Assembly: GCF_023716485.1 (NCBI RefSeq)
Contig: NZ_CP092418.1
Coordinates: forward strand, 4,496,501 to 4,560,500
Source of the DNA: Microbulbifer variabilis
GTDB taxonomy: Bacteria; Pseudomonadota; Gammaproteobacteria; Pseudomonadales; Cellvibrionaceae
Direction of reading: 5' to 3'
DNA: 64,000 nucleotides
In this document: positions 8,255 to 17,710 of the stretch, piece by piece
How positions within the stretch are numbered: position 1 is the stretch's first letter
Layout: the number at the start of each line of letters is the position of its first letter
Notes under the pieces: generated by a model
What the model was told of the DNA's origin: nothing
Databases searched by the model: none
The model's input: the letters and a program-made list of their open reading frames with translations, nothing else
Program-made: the position numbers and the translations under genes

Positions 8255-8799
8255 TACACCCTCCTGTTCAATAGTAAATGACAAGACAACCTGTAAGGTT
8301 ATCTAGGTAGTAATAACTGAGTTCCTCTTACTCCACGTCTTCTCCAGTATGACTATCATCTACCCCGACTAAAAATTGGTCAACACTTTATCGCTGCATA
8401 CTGCCATTCAACGCTCTCATTCAGCATTCCGTCAATCTCCAGATAGCAACACTAATAGCCTAAACATAAACTCTCGAACAAAAGGAGGCATAGAGGATAA
8501 ATATTAATCAACTATCAGAAGATGAAGTTTAGATTAAATGCAAGAAGGGAAAAGTCGATATCAGCTGTTATAGGCAACATGAAATCATATAGGGCAAGCG
8601 AAGACGAAGAATATGTGGGCTAATCTGAAAACACAATGTTAATGGCACCATCTAATAATATCCTTATTGCATGATAATGCTCTATGTATAGGACTCAAAT
8701 AACGTTTTTTAGGAAAACAAAATGACTCAAATAAAGTATGCCAAGAATTGAAACCAACTCAAATAAAGAAGCAGTCGTACATAAAGTCTAGAGGACATC
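8255..8799. other. 545-bp AT-rich divergent intergenic region
   Basis: No convincing coding frame is visible on either strand. It must contain the promoters of the VOC gene (leftward) and the DUF6326 gene (rightward). Its right end holds three evenly spaced direct repeats, listed separately. Confidence 0.5.
8693..8766 (+). repeat. Three ACTCAAATAA direct repeats with exact 32-bp period
   Basis: The decamer ACTCAAATAA occurs at 8693-8702, 8725-8734 and 8757-8766, so start-to-start distances are exactly 32 and 32. The intervening 22-bp spacers are unrelated. Thirty-two bases is close to three helical turns, so all copies face the same side of the helix. They lie directly upstream of the DUF6326 gene (start 8800) and look like an operator array for a direct-repeat-binding protein. 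Confidence 0.7.
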
Positions 8800-9240
8800 A
8801 TGAGTAACAAAAAAGAAACACGAAAAACCACAGTCAGTTTATCTGAACCTTATGTAAATGTGAAAATTAAAATATCTGCTTTGTGGGCATCAGTATTATT
8901 TTGTTATATATATGGAGATTTCTTTGGACTGTTCAAGATAGGAAAAATTGAGAGAATTATAGAGGGATTTGGCCCATTCGGTGCAGTTACTCAAGGTTCA
9001 CTGCTTTCAGTGGCGATAATAGTATCAATACCATGCATTATGGTTGCACTAACCTTAATGCTAAAGCCGAAGATTTGCCAATGGCTTAATATAATTGTTG
9101 CCACAATATTTATTATATTCTTGGGTGCCACAATGCTCATGTCATCATGGTACTTCTATTTTTATCTAGGCTTTATTGAAATCACTCTTAAGTTAGTAAT
9201 TATTTGGCTGGCTTGGCAGTGGCCTAAAGAAGAAACATGA
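8800..9240 (+). CDS. DUF6326-family four-helix membrane protein
   Basis: A 146-residue inner-membrane protein with four hydrophobic segments (about 27-46, 66-88, 97-118, 122-140). The pattern ALWASVLFCYIYGDFFGL, TQGSLLSVAIIVSIPCIMVAL, KPKICQWLNIIVA and LVIIWLAWQWPKEE matches what I know of DUF6326, a family of unknown function. The first 25 residues are polar and Lys/Thr-rich, longer than usual. A GAGG site lies about 6 bases before the ATG. It is AT-rich, stands alone, and is preceded by the 32-bp-period repeats, which probably control it. Confidence 0.7.
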   Translation: MSNKKETRKTTVSLSEPYVNVKIKISALWASVLFCYIYGDFFGLFKIGKIERIIEGFGPFGAVTQGSLLSVAIIVSIPCIMVALTLMLKPKICQWLNIIVATIFIIFLGATMLMSSWYFYFYLGFIEITLKLVIIWLAWQWPKEET

Positions 9241-9958
9241 TAATAAGCAGAATAATCAATAAGAACGCAAGATAGAAAATATAATTCCACCTCAAACCTT
9301 TCATACCTTGATTTCAACATGCTTGACCTGGACCAAAAATATCGATCCAGGTCAAGTGGGCAGAACCTTCATACAACCGCCATCAACAAGCACTTTAACT
9401 ATCACCAATATAGTTGTTTTTCTCAAAAACAGGGTATTTCTTCAACCTTATATTTCACTTCAGATATTATAGGTCTTACTAAATTTTTTAGTGCAACTCC
9501 AAAAAAATTACTTTCTAAAAATTAACAACCCATTCAATTTTTTTCAGAATTAAAATACATCTACAACGGGCCTTTCTGTTTAAGACACAAGCTCCCAACA
9601 ACAATCCATCATAATTTTTCAGCCATGGAATAGTGTCAGTAGACTGCTGACACCGCACAGGATTGTAAATACTTATGATTTTTTCTTAGGGGCTAAAAAA
9701 AGTACATATTACTTGAGAAAGAAATTTGCCTCTCTAGACACCCCCCCCTCAATCATTTTCTTACCCTTGTTCACCTCCCTAATTACCGGAGAAATCCTTT
9801 GGTAAGAATCTCCCTCTCACTTTGAAAAACATGAAACATATGATGAAAGGCTCAATCAATAGAATTACCGAGCCCAATAAAGCCTCTCAATTTAATAATA
9901 TGAGAAGATCAGTGGAAAATTAGCATAGATAAAATTGGGGAATGAGAGGCTTTTTAGC
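9241..9958. other. 718-bp gene-free AT-rich region with several inverted repeats
   Basis: I see no credible gene. An open frame at 9319-9525 lacks a ribosome site and family resemblance. Structures present are an 11-bp perfect inverted repeat at 9322-9332/9346-9356, a 7-bp hairpin at 9633-9639/9647-9653, an octa-C run near 9742, and a distant 11-bp inverted repeat 9879-9889/9943-9953 just before the end of the lysophospholipase gene. Confidence 0.5.
9322..9356. terminator. 11-bp perfect hairpin downstream of the DUF6326 gene
   Basis: CTTGACCTGGA pairs with TCCAGGTCAAG over a 13-base loop, 81 bases after the DUF6326 stop. No T tract follows. It may be a processing or stability hairpin rather than a true terminator. 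Confidence 0.4.
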
Positions 9959-10939
9959 CTATCTATTTAACCAGTCATCCATAGCAGCCAGTATCTGATG
10001 CCTATAGGGCTGGGTTTCATTGATCATTTGGTGGCGGGCACCGCGAATTAATACTCGGTGGCAATGCGGAAAACGATCGCGAATTGCGCGCATATCATAG
10101 CGCCAATCCACCGTGCCATCACCGGTGCCCTGTACCACCAAGATCTTGCGTGGATTTCGTGCGCTTTTGGGGAAAGTCTTGATCCAATCCACCATGGCGC
10201 CGAGCCAACACATGGAAATTACCCTGGATTGCAGGGGGTCGCGCAGGGCCTGGCGCCGGGAGAATTCGGCATCGTGGGTATTAATCGTGAACTCTCGACT
10301 GGGTTCACTAATAAACAAGCGTCCAAGATAGTACTTCCATTTCACCAGAAGCCAATTGGCCGGGCGCACCAGAGGAGCCAACAGAAAAACCTTATCTAGT
10401 GGCTGTTTACGACTGTATTGCAAGTGCGCTAATAAGGCAGCACCACCAGTACTTTGCCCCAGGGCGTGCCAAGGCTTGGGTAGTTTCCCTTCGGCAACCG
10501 ATAAAAGACGATCAAATACCTGGCGGTATTGCAGGAAAGTCTGAATAGCCACCCGCTCGCCGCTGGAGAGGCCGTGGCCAGGAAAATCGAAAATCACCAC
10601 ATTGAGATTGCGCTCGAGGCCAAAACGAATCGCTGGTCCATAAATACCGGTGTGATCGAAATAACCATGGCAGATAAACAAGGTACCGCGTGGTTTTTCA
10701 ACCAGCCAATATTGGGACACCAGCTCAAAGCCCGCCGCAGTAAAAGTGCCGACACCGGTTTTATAGGAGAGAGGAAAATGTAAGTCGTAAAAATTTCGGT
10801 AATCTTGCATCTCAGTCAGCAGCGGTGCCGTATCATTGGCAAAGTCCAGCTGCGGCAGCTTTTGCCGCAAAGCCGAGTAGTCCGGGCGCTGAATTACCGG
10901 GCTACTTTCGTAGGTGTTGATGTCTTGCAAGGTTTCCAT
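9959..10939 (-). CDS. Alpha/beta hydrolase, lysophospholipase/monoglyceride lipase-like
   Basis: A 326-residue serine hydrolase of the S33/Hydrolase_4 group (PldB or monoacylglycerol-lipase type). The oxyanion HGYFDH (residues 91-96), DFPGHGLSSG and the nucleophile elbow GQSTGG with S163 are visible. The acid Asp lies in VVQGTGDGTVDW and the His in RGARHQM. There is no signal peptide, so it is probably cytosolic or peripherally bound to the membrane. The likely role is release of fatty acid from lysophospholipid or monoglyceride. It is followed by a long-range inverted repeat and the AT-rich gap. The start at 10939 has only a weak ribosome site. Confidence 0.85.
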   Translation of the reverse strand: METLQDINTYESSPVIQRPDYSALRQKLPQLDFANDTAPLLTEMQDYRNFYDLHFPLSYKTGVGTFTAAGFELVSQYWLVEKPRGTLFICHGYFDHTGIYGPAIRFGLERNLNVVIFDFPGHGLSSGERVAIQTFLQYRQVFDRLLSVAEGKLPKPWHALGQSTGGAALLAHLQYSRKQPLDKVFLLAPLVRPANWLLVKWKYYLGRLFISEPSREFTINTHDAEFSRRQALRDPLQSRVISMCWLGAMVDWIKTFPKSARNPRKILVVQGTGDGTVDWRYDMRAIRDRFPHCHRVLIRGARHQMINETQPYRHQILAAMDDWLNR

Positions 10940-11005
10940 TGAACCAATGGTACTGCATTTTCACTGGGTGGGAAGAGACAGGCTGAGTGAATAGTGACTT
11001 AAATA

Positions 11006-11033
11006 TGAAAAAGGCGGACACAATGTCCGCCTT
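11006..11033 (-). terminator. Rho-independent terminator of the pgk-fba transcript
   Basis: AAGGCGGACA and TGTCCGCCTT form a perfect 10-bp stem with a 3-base loop. On the minus strand the stem is followed directly by TTTTT. It lies 26 bases after the fba stop. Confidence 0.9.
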
Positions 11034-11058
11034 TCTTCACTGCAAGATAAGTAAGCGC

Positions 11059-12123
11059 TTACTTGATTTGCGGTTCCAAATCGCCAGCGGCATAACGCTC
11101 ACTCATGGCATCAAGGCTGAGCGGACGAATCTTGCTGGCCTGACCGGCTGTACCGAAGGCTTCGTAACGCGCAACACAAATTTCCTTCATAGCTTGCATA
11201 GCAGCCTTGTAGAATTTGCGTGGATCAAATTCTGACGGGTTCTCGGCCAGGAAACGACGGGTGGCGCCGGTGGAGGCGAGACGCAGGTCAGTATCAATAT
11301 TGACCTTACGCACACCGTGCTTGATGCCCTCGCAAATCTGCTCTACCGGCACACCGTAAGTTTCGGGGATTTCACCACCGAACTCATTGATTACCGCCAG
11401 CCACTCCTGAGGCACAGAGGAAGAACCGTGCATCACCAAGTGGGTGCCTGGGATACGCGCGTGGATTTCCTTGATACGGTCAATAGCAAGGATGTCACCA
11501 GTAGGCGGGCGGGTAAATTTATAGGCACCGTGGCTTGTACCACAGGCGATTGCCAGGGCATCCACCTTAGTTTTTTGTACAAAGTCCGCAGCCTCTTCCG
11601 GGTCAGTCAGCAGCTGATCATGGGATAGCTTGCCCTCAGCACCAACACCGTCCTCTTCACCGGCCATACCGGTTTCCAGGGAACCCAGGCAACCCAGTTC
11701 ACCCTCAACAGAAACACCACAGGCATGTGCCATATCTACTGCGCGCTGAGTAACATCAACGTTGTATTCGTAGGAAGCCGGGGTTTTGCCGTCCTCACGC
11801 AGGGAGCCGTCCATCATCACGGAGCTGAAACCCAGTTGGATAGAACGCTGGCACACTGCCGGACTGGTGCCGTGGTCCTGGTGCATTACCACTGGAATTT
11901 CCGGGAATTCCTCAATGGCGGCCAGGATCAGATGACGCAGGAAGGGCGCACCGGCGTATTTACGCGCACCGGCGGAGGCCTGCACGATTACTGGGGAGTC
12001 GGTTTCCTTGGCCGCCTCCATAATCGCGCGCATCTGTTCCAAATTGTTTACGTTGAAGGCCGGTACGCCGTAACCATGCTCGGCAGCGTGGTCCAGCAAT
12101 TGGCGTAGGCTGATAAGAGCCAT
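11059..12123 (-). CDS. fba: Class II fructose-1,6-bisphosphate aldolase
   Basis: This 354-residue Zn-dependent aldolase interconverts fructose-1,6-bisphosphate with dihydroxyacetone phosphate and glyceraldehyde-3-phosphate. The opening [25 protein letters not shown], the metal-binding [16 protein letters not shown], the catalytic region [11 protein letters not shown] and [10 protein letters not shown] are diagnostic of the class II enzyme, of the Calvin-cycle (CbbA) subtype in length and insertions. The ATG at 12123 has AAAGGA upstream. It follows pgk on the same strand after 88 bases and ends in a strong terminator, so pgk-fba form a glycolytic/gluconeogenic operon. Confidence 0.97.
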   Translation of the reverse strand: MALISLRQLLDHAAEHGYGVPAFNVNNLEQMRAIMEAAKETDSPVIVQASAGARKYAGAPFLRHLILAAIEEFPEIPVVMHQDHGTSPAVCQRSIQLGFSSVMMDGSLREDGKTPASYEYNVDVTQRAVDMAHACGVSVEGELGCLGSLETGMAGEEDGVGAEGKLSHDQLLTDPEEAADFVQKTKVDALAIACGTSHGAYKFTRPPTGDILAIDRIKEIHARIPGTHLVMHGSSSVPQEWLAVINEFGGEIPETYGVPVEQICEGIKHGVRKVNIDTDLRLASTGATRRFLAENPSEFDPRKFYKAAMQAMKEICVARYEAFGTAGQASKIRPLSLDAMSERYAAGDLEPQIK

Positions 12124-12211
12124 ATTAAATTCCTTTCTCGTCTACTCGTCGTATTTGTAATTTTTTGCTTTTATTGCCTTCCACATTTAAGAGGAGGGCA
12201 TTATTGGGTAC

Positions 12212-13375
12212 TCAGTCTTCGCCGCGGGACTCCAGGATGGCTACCGCGGGCAGCTTCTTGCCTTCAACATATTCTAAGAAGGCACCACCACCCGTGGAAA
12301 TATAAGATACCTTATCGGCAATACCATATTTATCCACAGCCGCAAGGGTGTCGCCACCGCCGGCAATAGAAAAGGCATCACTATCGGCAATGGCCTTAGA
12401 CAGATGTTCAGTGCCAGCGCCAAACTGATCGAATTCGAATACGCCTACAGGACCATTCCAAATAATGGTTTTCGCGCCCTTAAGAATCTCCGCCAACATT
12501 GCGGAAGATTGTGGACCAATATCAAAAATCATATCGTCCTCAGCCACAGCATCGGCGGCCTTGGTTTCCGCTACAGCTGTTTCGCTGAATTCCTTACCGG
12601 TCACGACATCAACGGGCACAGGAATATCGCACTTCTGCATCAAACTCTTGGCGGTATCCACCAAGTCGTGCTCACAGAGAGACTTGCCCACCGGCTTGCC
12701 GCTAGCGGCGAGGAAAGTATTGGCGATACCACCACCCACAATCAGCTGGTCTACTTTATCCGCCAGACTCTCCAACACTGTGAGCTTGGTAGACACTTTA
12801 GAACCACCCACAATCGCAACCAATGGACGGGCTGGCTCAGCCAGTGCCTTCTCCAGAGCATCCAGTTCGGCTGCTAGTAATGGACCGGCGCAAGCGACTG
12901 GAGCAAACTTGGCCACACCGTGTGTGGAAGCCTGGGCGCGGTGTGCAGTGCCAAAGGCATCCATTACAAAAATATCGCAGAGTGACGCGTAAGCTTTAGC
13001 CAGCTCTTCGCTGTCTTTTTTCTCGCCGGCATTGAAGCGCACGTTCTCCAGCAACGCCACCTCGCCCTCAGCCAGCTCGACGCCATCACGCCACTCTTTG
13101 ATCAGGGCCACTTCGCGACCGAGTAGTTCACTTAAATGCGCAGCTACCGGAGCCAGGGAGAATTCATCCGCATACTCCCCCTCTGTAGGACGGCCCAGGT
13201 GGGACATCAGCAGTACTTTGGCACCAGCATCAATGGCGGCCTGGATAGTGGGAAGCGCCGCGCGAATACGGGCGTCAGAAGTTACCCGACCATCTTTCAC
13301 CGGTACATTCAGGTCCTCGCGAATTAGTAGGCGCTTACCCGCAAGCTCCAGATCTGTCATCAATTTGACCGCCAT
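12212..13375 (-). CDS. pgk: Phosphoglycerate kinase
   Basis: A 387-residue cytosolic kinase that makes ATP from 1,3-bisphosphoglycerate. The N-terminal RxDLNVP region ([14 protein letters not shown]), [23 protein letters not shown] and [11 protein letters not shown] are all present, as are the C-terminal nucleotide-binding WNGPVGVFE and GGGDTLAA. The length is standard for gammaproteobacteria. The ATG at 13375 has GAGGA upstream. It is first in the pgk-fba unit; its promoter must be in the 464-bp gap shared with the divergent globin gene. Confidence 0.98.
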   Translation of the reverse strand: MAVKLMTDLELAGKRLLIREDLNVPVKDGRVTSDARIRAALPTIQAAIDAGAKVLLMSHLGRPTEGEYADEFSLAPVAAHLSELLGREVALIKEWRDGVELAEGEVALLENVRFNAGEKKDSEELAKAYASLCDIFVMDAFGTAHRAQASTHGVAKFAPVACAGPLLAAELDALEKALAEPARPLVAIVGGSKVSTKLTVLESLADKVDQLIVGGGIANTFLAASGKPVGKSLCEHDLVDTAKSLMQKCDIPVPVDVVTGKEFSETAVAETKAADAVAEDDMIFDIGPQSSAMLAEILKGAKTIIWNGPVGVFEFDQFGAGTEHLSKAIADSDAFSIAGGGDTLAAVDKYGIADKVSYISTGGGAFLEYVEGKKLPAVAILESRGED

Positions 13376-13839
13376 TCGCCAATCCTCTTCTACTTCGATT
13401 AACTGAAAATGTGGGCGCGGAGTATATCAACTGCGCCGCACCACTGCCGACAGTTAAACAAGGAAAAACATGGCAGTTTTAATGTCAGAGCCAGAAAAGA
13501 TCGAAATTCACTCTAAGCCTGTTTGGCAGAAGCACCTGCAGGCACCTAATGCCAAACTTATAGCCGCGCTCATATAAACTCCTAACTCCATACGCGAGCT
13601 AGGTATTTGGCTGAGAAGCTGCACGAAAGACTCAACTAGAATCTATGGCTTGAGAGATTCAGCCTCACCCTTACGACTCGCGTTCTCCTTCCTCTCTGCT
13701 CTGTAACCCATTGATGCAAAAGTTCTTTTCGCTGAAAAGCCACACCGCTAGAATCGCCGACCCCATCGAATAAGCACTACTACACAAGACCCGGCGTATA
13801 CCACGGTAGCGGCGGGGCACATATGGAGATTTCTTACCT
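13376..13839. other. 464-bp divergent intergenic region between pgk and the globin gene
   Basis: This region should hold the pgk-fba promoter (leftward) and the globin promoter (rightward). One short frame with a plausible ribosome site (13470-13577) is listed separately. I see no other coding signal. Confidence 0.5.
13470..13577 (+). CDS. Candidate 35-residue small protein
   Basis: The ATG at 13470 is preceded by AAGGA at six bases and opens a 35-codon frame ending in TAA at 13577. The peptide starts MAVLMSEPEKIEIHSKP and is charged and non-hydrophobic, with no recognised motif. It lies alone upstream of the globin gene and could be a real small protein, a leader peptide or chance. The ribosome site is the only positive evidence. 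Confidence 0.22.
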   Translation: MAVLMSEPEKIEIHSKPVWQKHLQAPNAKLIAALI

Positions 13840-14238
13840 ATGGAACAATCCGACAGCGATATAGTCTTTCAAAGTTACGGACGCTGCTGCAACAATGAGG
13901 AATTCTTTAAGGACTTTTACGATCGCTTTATGGGCAGCTCCGCGGATATTCGCAATCTGTTTGCCAATACAGATATGAAGGCCCAGCGGCATTTGTTGCG
14001 TAACGGCATTATGCAATTAGTGCTTTACTCCCGTGGTATGTCTGACACCAAGCTGCGCGCCCTGGGTAAAAGCCACGACCGCACTGGCTATAATATTCGC
14101 CCAGAATGGTACCGCCTGTGGCTGGATGCCCTGATAGCCACCCTACGCCAACATGACAGTGCGTTCTCCCCTGAGATCGAAGCGGCATGGAACCGTGCCA
14201 TCACACCAGGAATCGATATCATTCGCCAAGCCTACTAA
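13840..14238 (+). CDS. Single-domain globin
   Basis: A 132-residue haem protein of the globin superfamily. FYDRFMGSSADIRNLFANTD matches the B-CD region with the CD-corner Phe, LVLYSRG is in the E helix, and the F-helix motif LGKSHDRTGYNIRPEWY carries the predicted proximal H79. The SHDRTGYNI pattern resembles the sensor-type or SDSgb globins rather than flavohaemoglobin; no reductase or output domain is attached. It probably binds O2 or NO. A GGAG site precedes the ATG. It stands alone, divergent from pgk. Confidence 0.85.
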   Translation: MEQSDSDIVFQSYGRCCNNEEFFKDFYDRFMGSSADIRNLFANTDMKAQRHLLRNGIMQLVLYSRGMSDTKLRALGKSHDRTGYNIRPEWYRLWLDALIATLRQHDSAFSPEIEAAWNRAITPGIDIIRQAY

Positions 14239-14570
14239 GTCATTAGGCTTTTTATTGGGAGCCACCTACGCGTAAAGCAGCGTATTTGCCAGGTGCTCCC
14301 TCGCCCGCTATAAGAACTCAGTAATAAAGCTCAATTCATCGTGCATCAATATAGGTCTACAGCAGACCCACTAACTCTTTAGATCGTATTGCACAGGTAA
14401 CTCCTCCATGAACTAGTGTCGTATTCATGGAGAAAGCAGCAAACAATTAGCCAATCTGTTTTCAGAAAAAATTTTATAATAAGAAACTCATAAGAGACTC
14501 AGCGTTAATTGCCTGCCACTCAAAAGCGCCCCCAATACCGATTATTAGGATTATTCGACAAGGAAATACT
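14239..14570. other. 332-bp intergenic region with two hairpins
   Basis: No gene is visible. A long imperfect hairpin (14257-14300; GGGAG..CACCT with AGGTG..CTCCC, inner TACGC/GCGTA) follows the globin gene and probably ends it. A second perfect 9-bp inverted repeat, CTCCATGAA/TTCATGGAG (14404-14412/14424-14432), lies in the presumed upstream region of the M16 gene. Confidence 0.5.
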
Positions 14571-17390
14571 ATGAAAATTGTACGAAAGTACAGTGTACCC
14601 CTGACACTGATTCTGGCTATATCTGCCTGCGGAAAAGCACCAGAAAATAATAATCACGAACAAAACTCTCTCAGCTCAGCATTAACCTCCACAGCAAGTG
14701 CCACAGCTCCGCTTTCCATCAATTTCGAGAAATTTACCCTGCCGAATGGCCTGCGCGTTATCGTTCATGAAGATCGCAAAGCTCCCATTGTTTCCGTGGG
14801 AGTCTGGTATCACGTTGGTTCCAAGGATGAAAAACCTGGACGCACAGGTTTTGCCCATTTATTTGAGCACTTGATGTTCAGCGGCTCAGAAAATTACAAC
14901 GATGAGTATTTCAAACCTTTTGAGCAGGCCGGTGCCACAGGAATGAACGGCACTACCTGGCTAGACCGTACCAATTACTTTGAAACTGTACCGACCAACG
15001 CACTGGACATGGCCCTTTGGATGGAATCCGATCGAATGGGCCACTTACTGGGAGTGATTACCCAGGAAAAGCTCGATGAGCAACGCGGGGTGGTACAGAA
15101 TGAAAAGCGCCAAGGGCAAAACCAACCCTACGGCAAAGTTTGGGAGCGTATGCAAAAAGCGATCTTTCCCGCCAATCATCCCTACTCCTGGACCACCATC
15201 GGCTCGATGGAAGACCTCAATGCCGCAACCCTTGAGGATGTGCATGAATGGTTCAAACAATACTATGGTGCAGCTAATACCGTATTGGTCCTAGCTGGCG
15301 ATATCGACGTGGAAACGGCCAAGGCTAAAGTGAGCCACTACTTTGGCGATATCCCCGCCGGCCCTCCCCTAATAAAGAAAAAGGCCTGGATTGCAAAACG
15401 GGATCAATCCAGCCGCGAGCAAATGTTCGACCGCGTAGCCCAGCCCCGCCTGTATAAAGTCTGGAATACCCCCAACCTCACCCATGAAGACGCCAATGCT
15501 ATTGCTCTGGCCGCAGCAGTGCTCGGTGACGGCAAGAATTCACGCCTGTATAAGCGTCTGGTTTACAAGGACCAAATCGCCACCAATATCAGCGTTGGCC
15601 TGCATGAATTCGAACTTTCCTCCATCTTCCCTATTACCGCAGACGTCAAGCCCGGTGTAGCGCCTGCTAAGGTGGAGGCCGCCATTGAGGAAGAGCTGGA
15701 GAAATTCCTTGCCGCAGGGCCAACCGAGGAGGAGCTGGCCAGGGTAAATATGAGCGAATACGCCTCAATGGTGCGCAGCCTCGAGCAAGTCGGAGGCTGG
15801 AGCGGTAAAGGGGTACTCCTTGCCCGTGGCGAGCTCTATAAAAACAGCCCCAATGCCTATCTGGATGCACTGAGTGAGAAACAAAAAATCACCCCACAAA
15901 AGGTTCGTGAAGCTGCACAGAAATGGTTGTCCAGTGGTGATTACAATCTTGAGGTTCTGCCCTTCCCCGAATACAAAGCAACCAAAAGCGGGGCTGACCG
16001 CAGCAAACTACCTGAGACGGGCAATTTCCCCAGTGTACCCTTCCCCAAGCTACAAACAGCCGAGCTTTCTAACGGACTTAAAGTAGTCCTGGCTGAACGA
16101 AACTCTGTACCTGTCGTGGATCTACGCCTGCAGTTTGATGCCGGATATGCCGCAGATCAAGGCAACAAATTGGGCACATCCAGCTATGCGATGTCCATGC
16201 TGAAAGAGGGCACCAGCAAACTGGATGCACTGCAGATCAGTGCGAGAGAGGAAATACTGGGTGCACATATTGGCGCAGGAGCCGACATCGACACTTCTAC
16301 CGTGCGCCTAAATGCCTTGAAAACCAACTTAGATGACTCCCTAGCGCTATTCGCCGACATTGTTATGCACCCGGCTTTCTCAGAAGAGGAAATTGAACGT
16401 AAACGGTCGCGCTGGATCGCTGCTATTCAACAAGAAAAAACTCGTCCAGTACAAATGGCGTTACGCAGCTTACCGCCATTACTTTATGGAGAGGACCATG
16501 CCTACGGCGTACCATTTACCGGTTCCGGTACAGAGACTTCTATAGAGTCATTAAATCGTGATGACTTGGTGGACTACCATAAAACTTGGCTGCGTCCAGA
16601 CAATGCCACCCTAGTTGCTGTTGGTGATATCACCCTCGAGGTATTAACACAGAAATTGGAACAGCATTTTGCCGATTGGAGCGCACCAGAAAGTCCCCTG
16701 CCCCAGAAAAACCTTACACGAGTAGCACATCCTCAAAAAGCCAGTGTCTATCTAATTAACAAGCCTGACGCAGAACAAAGTATTATTATTGGCGGCTTGC
16801 TGGCGCCCTCCGAAAAGATTGCTGAGCGCGATGCGATGCATATGATGAATGATATTTTTGGAGGCACATTCACCGCTCGCCTAAATATGAACCTGCGCGA
16901 AGATAAGCATTGGGCTTATGGAGCTTATTCCTTTTTAACGGGAGCGAAAGGCCAGCAGCCATTAATGATCTATGCACCGGTACAAACAGATAAAACCAGA
17001 GAATCCCTGCTAGAACTGCAGACTGAGTTGCGCAGTTATATCAGCAACAAACCAGCTCAGGAAGAGGAGTTGCAAAAAGTAAAAAATAAAAGTGTCAATG
17101 AGTTACCAGGTAGCTTTGAAACCATTAAAGCTGTTTCCAGTGCAGTTTCGAGTATAATCACTTATGACCGCCCTCTGGATTATATGGATAGCTATGCAGA
17201 AAAAATCCGCAATGTAAACCTTCAGGCAATACACAAATTGGCCCAAGACACTATCAAGCCAGATCAATTTATCTGGGTGATTGTTGGTGATAAAAGCAAA
17301 ATAGAAAACGGTATTCTTGAACTTAACATTGGTCAGATTATTGAACTCGACACCAATGGCAATCCGATAGAAAAAACAACCCTGAACTAG
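14571..17390 (+). CDS. M16-family zinc metalloprotease lipoprotein
   Basis: A 939-residue tandem M16 (pitrilysin/insulinase-type) peptidase. A lipoprotein signal ends at LAISAC (C20), so it is probably anchored in the outer membrane facing the periplasm. The inverted zinc motif HxxEH is intact as H96-L-F-E99-H100 (TGFAHLFEHLMF), with the distal Glu probably in the GVVQNEKRQ helix. The second half (from about residue 500) is the inactive M16_C-type repeat (LSNGLKVVLAERNSVPVVDLR). M16 enzymes clamp and degrade short peptides, so a role in periplasmic peptide turnover is likely. It opens a stretch with several exported proteases. A hairpin follows the stop. Confidence 0.93.
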   Translation: MKIVRKYSVPLTLILAISACGKAPENNNHEQNSLSSALTSTASATAPLSINFEKFTLPNGLRVIVHEDRKAPIVSVGVWYHVGSKDEKPGRTGFAHLFEHLMFSGSENYNDEYFKPFEQAGATGMNGTTWLDRTNYFETVPTNALDMALWMESDRMGHLLGVITQEKLDEQRGVVQNEKRQGQNQPYGKVWERMQKAIFPANHPYSWTTIGSMEDLNAATLEDVHEWFKQYYGAANTVLVLAGDIDVETAKAKVSHYFGDIPAGPPLIKKKAWIAKRDQSSREQMFDRVAQPRLYKVWNTPNLTHEDANAIALAAAVLGDGKNSRLYKRLVYKDQIATNISVGLHEFELSSIFPITADVKPGVAPAKVEAAIEEELEKFLAAGPTEEELARVNMSEYASMVRSLEQVGGWSGKGVLLARGELYKNSPNAYLDALSEKQKITPQKVREAAQKWLSSGDYNLEVLPFPEYKATKSGADRSKLPETGNFPSVPFPKLQTAELSNGLKVVLAERNSVPVVDLRLQFDAGYAADQGNKLGTSSYAMSMLKEGTSKLDALQISAREEILGAHIGAGADIDTSTVRLNALKTNLDDSLALFADIVMHPAFSEEEIERKRSRWIAAIQQEKTRPVQMALRSLPPLLYGEDHAYGVPFTGSGTETSIESLNRDDLVDYHKTWLRPDNATLVAVGDITLEVLTQKLEQHFADWSAPESPLPQKNLTRVAHPQKASVYLINKPDAEQSIIIGGLLAPSEKIAERDAMHMMNDIFGGTFTARLNMNLREDKHWAYGAYSFLTGAKGQQPLMIYAPVQTDKTRESLLELQTELRSYISNKPAQEEELQKVKNKSVNELPGSFETIKAVSSAVSSIITYDRPLDYMDSYAEKIRNVNLQAIHKLAQDTIKPDQFIWVIVGDKSKIENGILELNIGQIIELDTNGNPIEKTTLN

Positions 17391-17404
17391 CCCCCTAATA
17401 CTGA

Positions 17405-17428
17405 CCAGGCATACAAAAGTGTGCCTGG
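17405..17428 (+). terminator. Hairpin after the M16 protease gene
   Basis: CCAGGCA and TGCCTGG, extended by AC/GT around an AAAA loop, form a stem 15 bases after the stop. Only a weak CTTCTAATT tail follows. Confidence 0.55.
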
Positions 17429-17634
17429 CTTCTAATTCACACACCTTTAAAACTAAATTTAAATACTTAAGTATTATTTTTTATTTTTATACCCGCCGTA
17501 AAGAAACGTTTTCAAATGAAAACCTTTCAATGAAAAAACCGCCAATTTTTAACCAGCTATTAAAAATATATTTTTTTAAATAAAAAGCACGTTTTTGATT
17601 CCTCAAAAACTAAAAGGTTGTTATTTTTCATGAC

Positions 17635-17676
17635 GGGGAAAGGCGGGATTTGCTTCCCGTAAGGATTTCCTTCCCC
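17635..17676 (+). promoter_or_regulatory. Structured 5' leader of the subtilase gene
   Basis: GGGGAA-A-GG at 17635-17643 pairs with CC-TTCCCC at 17669-17676 around an inner CGGGA/TCCCG hairpin (17644-17648/17655-17659). The GC-rich fold stands out in an AT-rich gap, 34 bases before the subtilase ATG. It could stabilise the mRNA or control translation. It does not match a riboswitch consensus I know. Confidence 0.4.
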
Positions 17677-17710
17677 CAAAAATAAAATAATATCTGTTAA
17701 GGAGTAACTC

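Larger units (their letters stand above)
17391..17710. other. 320-bp AT-rich gap holding a terminator and a structured leader
   Basis: The gap contains the M16 hairpin (17405-17428), a very AT-rich stretch likely to carry the subtilase promoter, and a GC-rich nested hairpin just before the subtilase gene. No coding frame is convincing. Confidence 0.5.

Noticed and set aside
9319..9525. 68-residue open frame in the gene-free region
   Set aside because: It has no ribosome site, starts in the arm of an inverted repeat and resembles no family.
12404..12992. Long antisense open frames inside pgk
   Set aside because: They are shadows of a strongly conserved gene with no ribosome sites of their own.
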